A DNA stretch of 64,000 bases, from positions 2,666,001-2,730,000 of the forward strand of contig NC_089424.1 in the NCBI RefSeq assembly GCF_013426205.1, written 5' to 3'. Within the stretch, counting starts at the first letter, position 1, and every line of letters begins with the position of its first letter. Source of the stretch: Metarhizium brunneum (lineage: Eukaryota; Ascomycota; Sordariomycetes; Hypocreales; Clavicipitaceae). Below the pieces are notes generated by a model, which saw only the letters and a program-made list of their open reading frames with translations, made no database searches and had not been told where the DNA came from. Both the position numbers and the translations under genes were made by a program. Below, one piece after another: positions 35,972 to 47,234 of this stretch.

Positions 35972-37919
35972 TTAATCACGAAACTCTGCTGACTCACCTC
36001 CCAGCTTGACCTTATAAGTAATCATGGCTGAGCCGTAGCTAGCCTCTATGGCACCGGTCAGGCAAAAGTACCTATGATTGCCAATCCGAGTTACTCCTGC
36101 GGCGTTCTTGGTAGACACTGGGATTTTGTCTAGGTTCAGTGCTAGCGTTGCAATGCACGTCGTCCTTGAAGTGCAATGGATCGGCGGCTCAGGATCGTCG
36201 TTGCAGAAAATCTCGATTTCTGTTTGCGGAACAGGACCAGACGAAACAGGTATATCGCACTGATAATCAATGGCGGTAGGTATTCCTTCCGTATAAGACT
36301 CGCCCTTGGGAAAGTCAATACTTGATATATCGGATCGAGCGAACAGGGAATGTTTAAGACCTTTCTGATAAACCAGCACATTTCGGCAACCACCATCTCG
36401 CCTTCCTTTGGAGACCAAACCCTTGAAGTGAGTTAGCGTAATTTTCTGCCCAATATCATGAAACTAAACTCACGCCTCCTTAGGGTCATGCCGCAACATA
36501 TCATACGCAGCAAGAAGACAGGTACCGTAGGAGCGCCTGGCTATTCTCGATACGATTTGCACTTGGGTCAAGCTGGGATGATAATATCCCAGGCCGTGTA
36601 TGACTGCTCCCTTGACCACAGCTATCCAGCCGTTATCGGGTTGCAGCACTGGAGTGTTGCGTGCAAGGGCTGCTTTTACTTCCGACTTCAAGTATGAGCT
36701 TTCACCGAAGCCACCAACCAGTACCACTGCGGCAATCTCGTCAGCGACCAGTCCAATCTGTTCCTTGATCAGGCAAATAATATCTTTCATGATTGGTGTG
36801 AAAATTCTGGTTGTCATGTCGGTTTGCGATATGGTGAACCGATTGCGCTTGAGGCCGAGGCTCTCATCAACACGGATCGTGAGGGGTTCTCCCTTTGGAG
36901 AGAAGTCTTTCTTGAACTGTATACCTTTCAGCACAACTGCTGGTAGAAGAATACGGCGCAAATGATGTACCCACCGACTCAAATTCAGCAATTGCCAATA
37001 TCAGACGCTCATTGGTCCAATATTTGTCGCCGTGTGTTTGTTTAAGATATCTTCTGAATCTCTTGTTCAGCATGGCGGAGCCGCATTTTCCGCCTGTGCC
37101 TTCAGTTATTTCTTTCACTGCCAAATTACCAGAATGCGATACCTCATATGATATCAGGTCGACTGTGCCGCCTCCGGCATCGCAAAGTACAAAATTCTTG
37201 CCCGGCTTCAGGACTGACGGGCCGAGGTGTTTTATTGTGTACAGAGCCGCAGCTTCCTAACATAGTTAGCTACGAAGGGATTCCCAAGGAGCGAGATGTA
37301 ATTCATACTGGCTCTGAAATGAGGAGGATCCTTTTGTTGCCACAAAAACCGGCCATGGCGGCCGCTCGTTCGGTGGCTTGCTTTGCCGTGTTGGACCAAA
37401 TTGCGGGCACCGTAACGACAAAGTCCATAGGTGTCATTTGAACAACTGCGCGCGAAAGCTTCTTTTCCAAGATACCGATGAAGTGGTCATGCAAACACGA
37501 GAGGTAGATTCTGGCCAGTTCTAATGGCGTATCTCCATCTCGGCTTGGCCTATCTGGCTCGTCCAGTTTCCTGCCGGGTGTTACATTTCAAATACCCCCT
37601 AGCTTGAATACAGCTTCCCGAGCCTTGCAGATGAACTTACAGCTTAAAGAAGCGATATCGTTTGGCATCTTCGGGAATTTGGAAACCCCACTGCCATCCT
37701 GTAGCTAACTTTCGTAGCTCTGTAGGTACTTTGAGACTACTTCTCAGGCCGTCAATGGCAGGCCAGCTCGATACGACATGTTGAACATCAGGCTAATGGA
37801 GATCAGCGTTCGAACTACTGGCAGTACACGATGCAGCTTACTCGGCTTGTCTCGGCCCAGGATACTCCAGAATACGTTGTTCCAAAGTCAATTGAGACGA
37901 TTATTCTTCTTTTCTCCAT
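35972..37919 (-). CDS. Fungal Hsp70-like ATPase (actin/Hsp70 fold), with a possible frame disturbance
   Basis: Six exons are proposed: 37919-37842, 37792-37641, 37570-37309, 37256-36975, 36916-36474, 36401-35972, for 548 residues. Phosphate-binding loop 1 is VSIDFGTTYSGVSWA at the N-terminus. DFVVTVPAIWSNTAKQATERA, LISEPEAAALY, NFVLCDAGGGTVDLISYE and VVLVGGFGESSYLK are the other nucleotide-fold motifs. The C-terminal part lacks a normal Hsp70 substrate-binding domain and lid, as usual for this expanded fungal group of unknown client range. The last intron is uncertain. An acceptor at 36422 gives the family-like VWSPKEGEM but then the wrong frame, while an acceptor at 36402 keeps frame. A one-base indel near 36381-36390 would also explain it. 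The fourth intron acceptor is also ambiguous by a few codons. Confidence 0.8.
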
Positions 37920-38609
37920 TTTGGGTTATGAGGTTACAAAAGACGAGCGTACCGGAAATTGAAACCCAAGGCTTAATGCGAGTGGATTGCCATCAGCGCT
38001 TTGCTTACAAGCTGGTGTCTTGTTGCTGCGGCGGCCTCATCGAATGGCTACACCGAAATATCGCACGACACACTAATGAAAAGGGCGAGGATTCTAATTA
38101 GAGTCCTGCTTCTATTACTCAACCTCGGCCCCTGCTGCATTGCCGACTGCTTTGGGCATTGTCATGCCCTCTAATGTCCACTGACGGTCTCGAGAGTGGG
38201 CCAACTTGTGCAGCATTGCTGCCCAGCCGAAACCCAAGGCACAGTACCTTTTAATCTGCACGTTGTCACACGGCATTTGGTCAAAGCTGGGCGCCAGCAG
38301 GGTCTCAAATGGCAGGTAGACGGAGTAACTACATAACGACTTTATTGCCCAAGCATCCGCACCTACCAGCTGGCTTTGGTGCCCAGCTTCCTGCCGCTCT
38401 GTTGCCCATGGAGCAAGCCTCAGTGGGGGAGTGACGCATGCTGTGCAGAACGATGCCATTACACATACGCGCTTACCGTCTAGTCGGTCATGTTGTCTAA
38501 AGTCATGATTGGGAATTTAGTCGAGCCTTCAATGAATCACATTTGCGAGTTGATACTCAATTGTGTCCAAGACACGTCAAAAGCTTCGACACACAAACCG
38601 AACGCCCCA
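37920..38609. promoter_or_regulatory. Divergent promoter of the Hsp70-like and coiled-coil genes
   Basis: About 690 bp up to the preferred start of the next gene. A 114-codon minus-strand ORF (38115-38459) starts with ATG but has no recognisable domain or splice support and is not called. Confidence 0.45.
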
Positions 38610-39853
38610 ATGGCGGAAGACACCACGGCAACAGCTACGGAGGACCAGCAAGAAAGCCTGGAGAGATCACTCGCCGATGAACGAAATTTACGCAGCTTCA
38701 CCGAACAAGTCCTAGATTGTCGGCAGATAGAACTCGAAGTTGCGGAAGTAGAAAACAAGAAACTCTTGAAGAAAATTGACCAGCTTACCAGGGAATTATC
38801 AGAATCCAAGGCGCAGCTGCTCGAGGCACAAGCTCAAGTCAAGTCGAAGGACCGAAACCTTCAAGAGGCTGGTGATCAAATATTTCGCCTGCAGTCACAG
38901 AGGGAAGACATTACTGAGTCGGAAGCGAGGGACGCGCACAAGGCACTCTGCGACAAAATTCAACGATGGGTCGAAAACAAATTGCCAATAACCTTGGAAG
39001 CGGTGTCGTCGGGCCAAGTCAAGAAGCCACCGCCGGCACAAGCGACAAAGTTTCTGTCATTGCTCCGTGAGCCAGCGAAACGATGTCTCTCTGTACACCT
39101 CAGCGATGAATACCACGTCGTGGCAACCATCATGTACTACTTATGGCTGGCCTTCTTTTCAAAGCCATTCTATTGCCCCCTTGATGATTCTACCGAGGAT
39201 GCAACCCTCTTATGGCTTCTGGGGATTGAATCGGCCATGGCGAAATCTCGAAGTAGGACAAACCACAATATTTCAGGAGGGGGTTACTTGGTCTTGCTAA
39301 CTGGCGAGTCACAGATGCCGAGCAATGTCGCGAATGGAGAAGCGAAACCCTGTTGGCGTTGAGCACCCAAAAGTCTTTCAAATCTAGACGAGAATCGTAC
39401 ATTTATCTAATTTCTAAGGACCTGTCATCATACTTGATACCGATATTCCCCAAGATATCGCCCCTGGAGCTCCAAAACTCGGTTCGAAAAGCCGTGGTCC
39501 AGCCCGCAGCCGATCTAGCCCACAGACTTCACACATCAGTAAACGTGTTTTGGCTGAAGTGGCCGTTGAAGACGGCCAGTACACGGCTTGAGGTGTATGA
39601 ATGTTTCGACTTGGCCGATGGTGGCCGAGTAACCGACCTAAGTGGCACATCACCTGAGTCTCCTAGTCGACGCAACATCCGATACCTGTTTGACATCGCC
39701 CCTGGGTTGTTTGTGGAGAGGGTAGAGGGGGGGAGGAAGTTGCCTCTCAAGGCCATCTGTCGCCCAAAGGTCCTCATACACGGCAGTGAGAACCAGGCCA
39801 CTCACAGAGCCACGCTTTTGACGTGGCTGTACAGCGCCACGAGAGACAGCTAA
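38610..39853 (+). CDS. Fungal coiled-coil protein of unknown function
   Basis: Two exons (38610-39252 and 39315-39853) encode 393 residues. The intron is 62 nt with a GCTAAC branch site. An in-frame ATG at 38490 would add 40 residues, but the ATG at 38610 has the better context (CCAATGG). Residues 15-110 form a coiled coil (ERSLADERNLRSFTEQVLDC, then KIDQLTRELSESKAQLLEAQ). A conserved-looking helical region follows with CDKIQRWVENKL, LSDEYHVVATIMYYLWLAFF and, across the splice junction, NAEQCREWRSETLLALS. This arrangement is common in a large set of uncharacterised ascomycete proteins. The hydrophobic patch is too short for confident membrane insertion. No enzyme motif is visible. The gene converges on the cyclotransferase-like gene. 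Confidence 0.8.
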
Positions 39854-39990
39854 TAATGTACAATGGTTTTTTTTTTCTTTTGTTTTTTGAGCGTGTAGGA
39901 GTTTGACGAAGGAGAGAAACTCAACCCCCATCAAACACAATGTACGAAGAGGAAACATGGGAAACTCGTTTTGTTATTTTGAGTCTTCAT

Positions 39991-40665
39991 TTATACTCCA
40001 GCTTCACTTGCTCGCGGCGAATTTGATCTCGTAGGCGTGGGTGTTTCCTGGCTTGAGCCACCTGATTCTGGTACAAAGGGCCGAATGCAGTTGCGAATAT
40101 AGTCATCATCCATGCCGAGAGACGCTGCGTCCTTGAGCCCACGGTTGATGCGATCGATGTACTCCTCTTTGGGGCTGCTATCGACCACGTGCACCAGGCT
40201 TATATACACCAGCACATTGTCGGTCTCTCTATCAATGGTGGCGGTCGTCTTCCGATGGCTGTGCTTGGCACTCTTGCGAACGCGACATGGCCCGCCGCGG
40301 GACACAATCCAGGGAACAGAGCGGCGATACAGCGAGCAGCAGGCCAGCTTGACCCTGACCTGCATATGCTGCTTCTCATAGGCGCCCTTGGAGACGCCCT
40401 CGCTGATGTCGAGCTTCTCCTCATCCGTCTCCTCAATCTCGTACACCAGACCATCGACCCAGTGCCCCTCTGCGTATACGACGTTGGCATACCCGCGCTC
40501 GTTGATTTGCCATCGGAAGTTGGGTAGCCGCCCAAAGCCGACGTACTTGCTCTTGGGACATCTGCGCTGCATCTGCTTCATGTGTAGGTTGCTGCCGTAA
40601 GCAAAATAATACTTGGCATGTCGAGGGTCACCCGACGGCGCGTGAGCTGCCTCTGCTTCGCCCAT
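39991..40665 (-). CDS. Gamma-glutamylcyclotransferase-like protein (GGCT/AIG2 fold)
   Basis: A single exon encodes 224 residues. The N-terminal loop YYFAYGSNLHMKQMQRRCP is the diagnostic substrate-binding signature. It is followed by GFGRLPNFRWQINERGYANV, the VDGLVYEIEETDEEKLDISE segment with the conserved acidic catalytic region (EGVSKGAYEK), and a later VLVYISLVHVVDSSPKEEYI helix. Members convert gamma-glutamyl amino acids or amides to 5-oxoproline plus the free amine; relatives such as BtrG remove a gamma-glutamyl protecting group. The C-terminal 30 residues are Ser/Pro/Thr-rich and probably disordered. The exact substrate is unknown. It is head to head with the putative amidoligase, sharing about 1 kb of upstream DNA. 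Confidence 0.9.
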   Translation of the reverse strand: MGEAEAAHAPSGDPRHAKYYFAYGSNLHMKQMQRRCPKSKYVGFGRLPNFRWQINERGYANVVYAEGHWVDGLVYEIEETDEEKLDISEGVSKGAYEKQHMQVRVKLACCSLYRRSVPWIVSRGGPCRVRKSAKHSHRKTTATIDRETDNVLVYISLVHVVDSSPKEEYIDRINRGLKDAASLGMDDDYIRNCIRPFVPESGGSSQETPTPTRSNSPRASEAGV

Positions 40666-41702
40666 GGCTGGCTTGCTTCGTTTCGATCAAGTACTCCTCC
40701 TCCCTCCAATGCAGCAAAAAAGTGGTCAGGCGGCGGGCAAGCGACGGAGCGAAAGAGGGGAAATCCACTGGCCAGAAGCTGAGGAGGGAGAGAAAAGTGC
40801 CTCATTCTGCTCAATAGCAGGTCACTTTTAAACCTGGCACTGCTCCATGCTTGGGGTTGTCGAGCAAACCGGAGTCATGGCGGTGGATCTGTTGTGCATA
40901 TGTTGGGCAGCAACATGCTGCTTGGCCGCGAGTTGCTGACCGTCTTTGGACACCGCCAATCGAAGCTTCACACGTTCGGGGGACTCGTCTGCTCATATTT
41001 CAACGGCGGCGAATCCAAAGACGTCGGACAAAAGAATTTGTGCCTCGCATAATGAGGCTGTGACGGGTCAAAGTTCCACACGTTTCTTGTCCAACCGAAC
41101 GAACCTCTACCGCCCACGCCACATATAACCTCCAACCCTGCACGAGGAAGCCTCGCGTGACGCGAGCAATTGGGCAACTTCGTGTGGTGGTTGAGACATC
41201 GATGCTTGTTTTCATCGACACCGGGACAATACTCCGTTGGGGTGACACGAAGCAACGACATCAGTTCAGGTTTTTGTTCGATTTTCCTTTTTTTTTTTTT
41301 GCCCCTTCATCCTCTGGCTTTGTAATTGGGCCTCTTTTCCATCTGTGTTGGGTACTGTTGCCCGTATAAGGTACCGAGTTCAGAAACAATACGTGTGAGG
41401 CTTACCTGTGTCTGCTGTGTGTTCCTTTACCAGATACCAGACTGCGTGCCTATGTTTGAGCCTGTGGGCTTTGTCCCGTATTAACTGTTCGTCCAGAGAA
41501 GACAAGAGTAGGGCAGTTCGTCCCATTCAGAGACTGTGATACGCATGCTCAGGTGACCAATGTCGACTGTTCAACAGGCCTCAAATGTGCATGTTCTCTA
41601 TATAATTCCAAGTCCGCATCTTCCAACAGTGTCAAACTCACTCTACTCCTGCACCGGAACGTACCCTATCCATTGCCACCTGCGTCACGTCTATCAGTCG
41701 CC
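40666..41702. promoter_or_regulatory. Divergent promoter, GGCT-like and amidoligase genes
   Basis: About 1.04 kb between divergent start codons. A pyrimidine tract lies at about 41280-41310, and a near-match to TACTCCGTA (last base differs) starts at 41230. No gene is supported. Confidence 0.5.
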
Positions 41703-42797
41703 ATGAGACACTACAACTTCGGCGTCGAGATTGAATCCATAGGAAAGCCCTACGGCGGCGGCGAAAGCTTCACAAACGTCGACTGGTACCGACAGCTGGC
41801 CCAGAAACTACAAAATCGAGGCATCGAAGCCGTCCACGATGACTGTTCGAGATACAGCAAGCATCCCGAGTACTACGGCGGCAAATGGTTCGTCACCCGC
41901 GATGGATCACTCAAACGTCCTCGCCCATACGGTTCGTCTCGACGCACACCCAAACGCTGACTCCCCCATACAATATACTGACTCTCCAAGTAGTCTGCAT
42001 GGAAGTCGTGTCGCCCCGTCTCGACACGACCCTTCACCTCACCCGTATCCTCAGCGACTTCTGGGAAGCCATGCGCGTGCACTTCAACCCGCAAAAGGAC
42101 CAGTCCTGCGGCGGCCACGTCCACGTCACGCCCGTCAGCCGCAAGAACAAGTTTAAGCTGCGCACCCTCAAGCAGATCGCCTTTGCGACAATCGCCTACG
42201 AGGACTTCATGTGGTCCATGCTTCCCCCGGCTCGGCGCGAGAACCAGTACTGCAAGCTGAACAGCCAGAGCTCCGGATCGGGCGTGTGCGAGACGCTGGC
42301 CTGGGGCAAGTCTACCTCGAGCCTCAAACAGGTCGCCTCCGAGATCAAGGCATTGCGGAGCGAGACCGACATCTACATGTACATGCAGGGCAACCGATAC
42401 GTCCTATGGAACTTCCAGAACATCTTCCCGCACCCCAAGACGGGGCGGTGTACGGGGACCGTGGAATTCAGAGGCGGGAACCAGTTTCTCGGCACAAAGG
42501 GAACTCTGGCATGGGTTGCCTTTGTCCTGGGCTTCATCACGTTGGCCACCAAGGAGGTTGGTGCACCCCCTTCATCCTCCTCCCTTTCATCTTTCATTCT
42601 TTGTGTATGTGCAGCTGCAGGGGGGGCTAACAAAGACGCAGAATCTCATCAAACGATTTACGGAATACATACCCCCGTCTGATCCGAGATACGTGAAACG
42701 CCTTGAGGAGTGGTGGGTTCGGATTAGAAAGGCAGCGAGGAAGAGCAAGTTGAGCAGGCATCTTCCCGACGACTACAAGAGGATGAGGACGAGGTAG
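41703..42797 (+). CDS. Putative amidoligase (glutamine-synthetase-like fold)
   Basis: Three exons (41703-41931, 41991-42556, 42642-42797) encode 316 residues. The motifs of the Amidoligase_2 family appear in order: HYNFGVEIESIG (acidic metal-binding strand), WFVTRDGSL, MEVVSPRL, SCGGHVHVTP (the CGxHVHV motif), RRENQYCKLN, YVLWNFQNIF and TGTVEFRGG. These map onto the COOH-NH2 ligase active site of the glutamine synthetase-like fold. Members are predicted to form amide bonds using ATP, often with glutamate or peptide substrates; few have been tested biochemically. The C-terminal exon adds a basic helical tail. No signal peptide is seen, so it is probably cytosolic. The chosen start has the conserved motif immediately after it. 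Confidence 0.88.
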
Positions 42798-42984
42798 TCA
42801 CCCAGCAGACAACTCGACGCAACAACCACAGCGCTTTCCAGGGAGAAACAGCTACAGAAATTTGTGTACAATGCATCAGAACGGCCATCATCATCTAGCA
42901 TGTGTCATCGTTTATATATATACTCAATACATTGCCGCCCAGCATCTTGATTCGTGTCCTGAAACGCCTCTTGTGAAATTTTGC

Positions 42985-45279
42985 CTATGCTTCCCCCTTG
43001 GCTGGATCCTCCTCAAATAATACCAAAATTGTGCCTGCTTTGCAAATATCCTATTGGAAAAAACAAAAACTTAGCCTGCCGTGTCTTGGAATCTTGATGG
43101 GGAATAACTTACACCCTCTTTATGGGCTAGCTTCTTGACTACGCCGTCCTGCGGCGATCGGATCACCGTCTCCATCTTCATTGACTCAATACTGTGAAAA
43201 AAAAAAAGAAATTAGTGAAAACTTGAACGTAGAAATAAGAGATGGTGCGCGGTGGACTCACACTACAAGAGGTGTTCCCTTCTTGACCTCTTGACCCTCG
43301 ACGACTTCATTCTTCAAAATTTTGCAGGGCATCGGAGCAACCACCGAGGCGGCAATTTCCTTCAGCCCCAGCGCCTTCTCATACCACGAAGGCGGCAACA
43401 AAGAAAGATCAGTCTTGACACCATGCTGGAACACGGTAATTTTGGTGTCGTTGTCCTGCGTCTGCGGGACAACAGAGGACAGTATTCTCTCGGCAGGGAA
43501 ATAAGTCTGCAGCTTCATGACGGCGCCCTCTGGAGTATGCTCGGAGGCAACGTTGTTAAAGACGGCGGGGGCCTCTTGTCCCTTTCGCGAGACGGTGACA
43601 TTGTACAGGTTGTGCCCGGTCTGGGTGACGGCCGCCTCGACAATCTCGCCCTCCTTCTCGCTGTACCCGTCGAGGACCTTGAAAGCCAGCTTGCGCTCGC
43701 TGGATGCGCTGGCATCGCCGAAGCCGAGGGTCTGGCCGTGGGGCTCGGCGCCGTTCAGCTGCAGACTCAGGACGCCCAAGGCGGCCTGGGCAAAGAGCTC
43801 GTCGCCGATGTGCCTGGGCTTGAAGAGCTCGTCGCGCCACTTGTCGATGAAGCCGGTCTCGACATCGCCCTCGATGAAGGCGGGCGAGTAGCACAGGCGC
43901 TTGAGGAACTCGACGTTGGTGCTGACGCCGACGATTTCAAAGGCGCGCAGAGCGGCCGCCAGCTTGGCAATGGCCTGCTCGCGGTTCTCCCCGCGCACAA
44001 TCAGCTTGGCAATCATGCCGTCGTAGGCCTCTGACACGGTGCTGCCGGAGCCGAAGCCCCAGTCTAGCCGGACGTCCGGGTCGGCCTGGACGGACTCGGG
44101 AAGCACGGCGTGGACGAGCTTGCCGGAGTCGGGCATGAACCCCTTCTCGGGGTTCTCGGCGTAGATGCGGGCTTCGATGGCCGCGCCGAGCTTCTTCATC
44201 TGCTCCTCCACCTGGGCCTGCTTCAGAGGCAGCTCCTCGCCGGCGGCGATGCGGAACTGCCACTCCACAAGGTCCAGGCCCGTGACCATTTCGGTGACGG
44301 GGTGCTCGACCTGCAACCTGGTGTTCATCTCCATGAAGTAGAACTTGCCGCTGTCCTTGTCGAGGATGAACTCGACCGTGCCGGCGCCCACGTAGCCCAC
44401 GGCGGAAGCGGCCTTGCGAGCCTTGTCCCACAGGTCCTGTCTCGTAGCCTCGTCCAGATCAGGGGCGGGAGACTCCTCAAGGACCTTTTGGTGTCGTCGC
44501 TGAACACTGCAGTCTCGCTCGCCGAGGGCTGCCGTGTTGCCGTGCTTGTCGGCGAACACCTGGACCTCCACGTGGCGCGGCCGCACGATGTACTTCTCGA
44601 CCAGCATCACCTCGCCGCCTTCGCCAAACGAGGCGCGAGCCTCAGCACGGGCGCTCTTCAGCTGGGTCATGAACTCGTCCTCTGTCATGACAATTCGCAT
44701 GCCCTTGCCACCGCCGCCACGCACACTCTTCAACAAGACGGGGAACGTGATGTCCTTGGCATACTGAAGCAGCTCCTGCTCTCCCTGCTCCGGGCCGTGG
44801 TAGCCGGGAACGCAGGGCACGTTGGCAGCCGTCATGATCTCCTTGCTCCTTGCCTTGTTGCCCATGTCAGCCATGGCCGTCGCGGGCGGCCCGACAAAGA
44901 CAATGCCTTCCCGTTCACACTTCTCGGCGAACTGAGAATTCTCCGACAGGAAACCATATCCGGGATGCAGCGCCTGGATCCCGTGCTTCTTGGCCAACGC
45001 AATGATCTTGTCTCCGTCGAGGTAGCCGCTGGCTGGGCCAAGCCCCAGGGACTGGTATCCGGTCGAGGCATGCCACGAACCCGCATCGACGTCCGTATAG
45101 ACGGTGGTGGCGCGGATGCCCATCCGCTCCGCGGTGCGGTTTATCCGAATGGCAATCTCTCCGCGGTTGGCAATGAGCACCGAGCTGAGGGCGGTCGTCT
45201 TGGGGGCGCACGAAGACGCCGTGGACGTGTAGCGAGGCAGGGGCCTCAATGGGAGGCGATTGGCTCTGATGGAACGCAT
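42985..45279 (-). CDS. mccA: 3-methylcrotonyl-CoA carboxylase, biotin-carrying alpha subunit
   Basis: Three exons (45279-43262, 43191-43113, 43050-42985) encode 720 residues. The N-terminus (MRSIRANRLPLRPLPRY) is Arg-rich without acidic residues and should target mitochondria. The biotin carboxylase domain begins at SVLIANRGEIAIRI and has LHPGYGFLSENSQFA, the ATP-grasp Gly loop VRGGGGKGMR, ERDCSVQRRHQKVLEESPAP and FMEMNTRLQVEHPVTEM. The BCCP domain at the end has APMPCKILKNEVVEG and the biotin site IESMKME, with Lys about 678 in exon 2. With the beta subunit (not in this window) it carboxylates 3-methylcrotonyl-CoA in leucine breakdown. The APMPCKIL form favours MCC over pyruvate or acetyl-CoA carboxylase. 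A long open frame on the opposite strand is a codon-bias shadow. Confidence 0.94.
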
Positions 45280-45819
45280 GGCTGCAGTGGTGCCGAGGAC
45301 TGTCTCGAGAATTGGGCGCGCAGGATATCCTCAGAACCAAGAGCGACCATGAATAATTTTTCGAGGGAGATGGAGAGACTCGCGGGCAATGGACGTTTCG
45401 CCCAGTTATGTTCGGCTCAACGGGCTTGCCAGCTCTGGCAAAGACACACATCCGACCGTGGGGAGCCGAATGTAGCCGGCAAACCAAGCAACAAGCAGCC
45501 AGCAGCCAGCAGGCCGACGTCAGTCCAAGTCCGTCCTGCGGCTCAGGTGCCCACCTGCCGGGGCTGTAGAAAATCTGGGGTTCTCTCCGGGAGCAGCTTG
45601 ACTCCATCGATGTCTTCTCGTTACTAAGCAGGCCTGTCAGTAGAGCTGCTACTTCCCAGACCGGTTCAGCTGCCCCACCAGACGTTTTGCAGCTCAACGC
45701 CCAGCCGGCAGACGCACGAAGCAAGTCGGATGACCTCGCGCATCTGACCACGCCGCACGAGCTGACTGTATACCAACATACCGCCCTCGTCCTCCCCAAG
45801 CCTTCACGCTCCGACAACC
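45280..45819. promoter_or_regulatory. Divergent promoter, mccA and PNPOx-like gene
   Basis: 540 bp between divergent starts. It includes the near-repeat AGCAACAAGCAGCCAGCAGC at about 45487-45506. No gene is supported. Confidence 0.5.
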
Positions 45820-46666
45820 ATGGACAAAATTCCACTCAACTACGAAGCCTCCGAAGGCGACACTCACAAGCAAACCACCAACTCGCTACCCCCAGAAGTA
45901 GTGCAATGCCTGGAAAATGCTCGTTTCGTGAGTGCCCGTCTAACCCCGCCAATCTGAGCCCGATCTTCATGCTTCCGTGACAACCACGACTAACACCCTC
46001 TTCACCACCAAAGCTCCATCTGGCAACATGCACAGATAACGTGCCTCATGTCTCGCTCATGAACTACACATACCTCCCCTCGTCGCCGTACTCCTCCGTG
46101 CCCGTCATCATCATGACCACCAACCCAGCCTCGCGCAAGACGACCAACATCATCGCCAACCCCAGCGTCTCTCTCCTCGTCCATGACTGTGAGTCGCCCC
46201 TCCCCCTCCCCCTCCCCCTCCCCCGGGACCATCATCGCCCACCCAACTCACTCCAAAACCAGGGGTTTCCCACCGGCCACCTACCCAGGGCCGCCGCATG
46301 TCTGGCGGTTCTCCAGGCCCCGAACACCGCTCCAGCCTCGCCTCCCTTCTCCTCAACCTCAACTCCTCGGCCATGTCCAGCATCAGCGCTACCATAGGAG
46401 GAGCCGCCCGCCTGGCCCCGTCCGGCTCAGACGAGGAGAAGTATTTTACGGAACAGCATCTCGCCAACAATACCTTTGAGGAAGGTGAGAGCATTTTCCG
46501 GCAGGACAGCAACACTGGTGCCGATGACCGTGGAAGTCACTTTGTGGCCGGGGAGGAGGTACGGGTCATCATTGTTGATATCAAGGACGTCAGAATCAGT
46601 GACTGGAAGGGTACGGTCCGGGACTGGGCTTTGGTATCAGATGCGTCTTTGGTCAACGGGGCCTAA
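45820..46666 (+). CDS. PNPOx-like FMN-binding split-barrel protein
   Basis: Three exons (45820-45927, 46014-46188, 46263-46666) encode 228 residues. The domain starts after an N-terminal helix (PPEVVQCLENARFLHLATC), continues with DNVPHVSLMNYTYL, VIIMTTNPASRKTTNIIANP and SLLVHDWVSH, the split-barrel strands with FMN-phosphate-contacting positions. It ends with VRVIIVDIKDVRISDWKGTV and DWAL. Members of this fungal group resemble pyridoxamine 5'-phosphate oxidase but usually lack its C-terminal substrate-binding part, so a role in vitamin B6 metabolism is not assured. The second intron holds a (CTCCCC)n microsatellite. It shares a promoter region with mccA. Confidence 0.85.
46197..46224. repeat. 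(CTCCCC)n microsatellite inside an intron
   Basis: At least four tandem hexamers make up a pure pyrimidine tract close to the donor of the second PNPOx-like intron. It is a likely site of length variation, which would alter the intron but not the protein. Confidence 0.7.
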
Positions 46667-47234
46667 CTGCACTACTTGCGACTTGATTTCACAGATTTGC
46701 CTACTATTACTACTACTACTCTTGCTGCACTACTGGACCCTGTCGCCGTTTTCTTCTTGTTGCCAACTTTGCCGCTTCGGTTGACCTTTTTTTTTTTACC
46801 TCGGGATTTTCGCACATGGCCGATTACTAGGTGGCCCTTACAGCAGTATATATAATCAGCGAACTAGGGCACAAGAACCGTTCCTCCTCTCAATTTTGGT
46901 CATGGCTGTTCACTATATCATACAACCAGGTTCTTTTCCTGCGCTACCCAGTGTCAAATACAAAACGCCGATGCTTGCATCTACCATGTGCTCTGTGAAG
47001 AGTATGAGATGCCATGCTAACAATGTATCAATACCCATGATTATGGGCATTGATTCAAGCTCCTGCCCAAGCCTAGAATTTACCCAACCAATGCAACGTA
47101 CCAAATGTCAAGGTACGAATCGGCAGAAACAATGCCGACCCGTCGAGAAAGGAAAGCAAAGGAAAGGAAGGGAAGGGAAAAAGCAAAGGAAAAAGGTGGA
47201 AATGATGCCAAACAGAGTGTATGCACGGCTTAAA
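46667..47234. other. Intergenic between convergent genes
   Basis: The PNPOx-like and PIN-like genes converge. A purine-rich stretch (AAAGGAAGGGAAGGG-like) lies at about 47150-47195. No gene is supported. Confidence 0.55.

Noticed and set aside
38115..38459. 114-codon minus-strand ORF with ATG
   Set aside because: It lies in a divergent promoter region, with no recognisable domain and no supporting signals.
44110..45627. 505-codon open frame on the plus strand opposite mccA
   Set aside because: It is a shadow of the GC-rich third positions of mccA; its translation shows no domain, while the minus strand encodes a full carboxylase.
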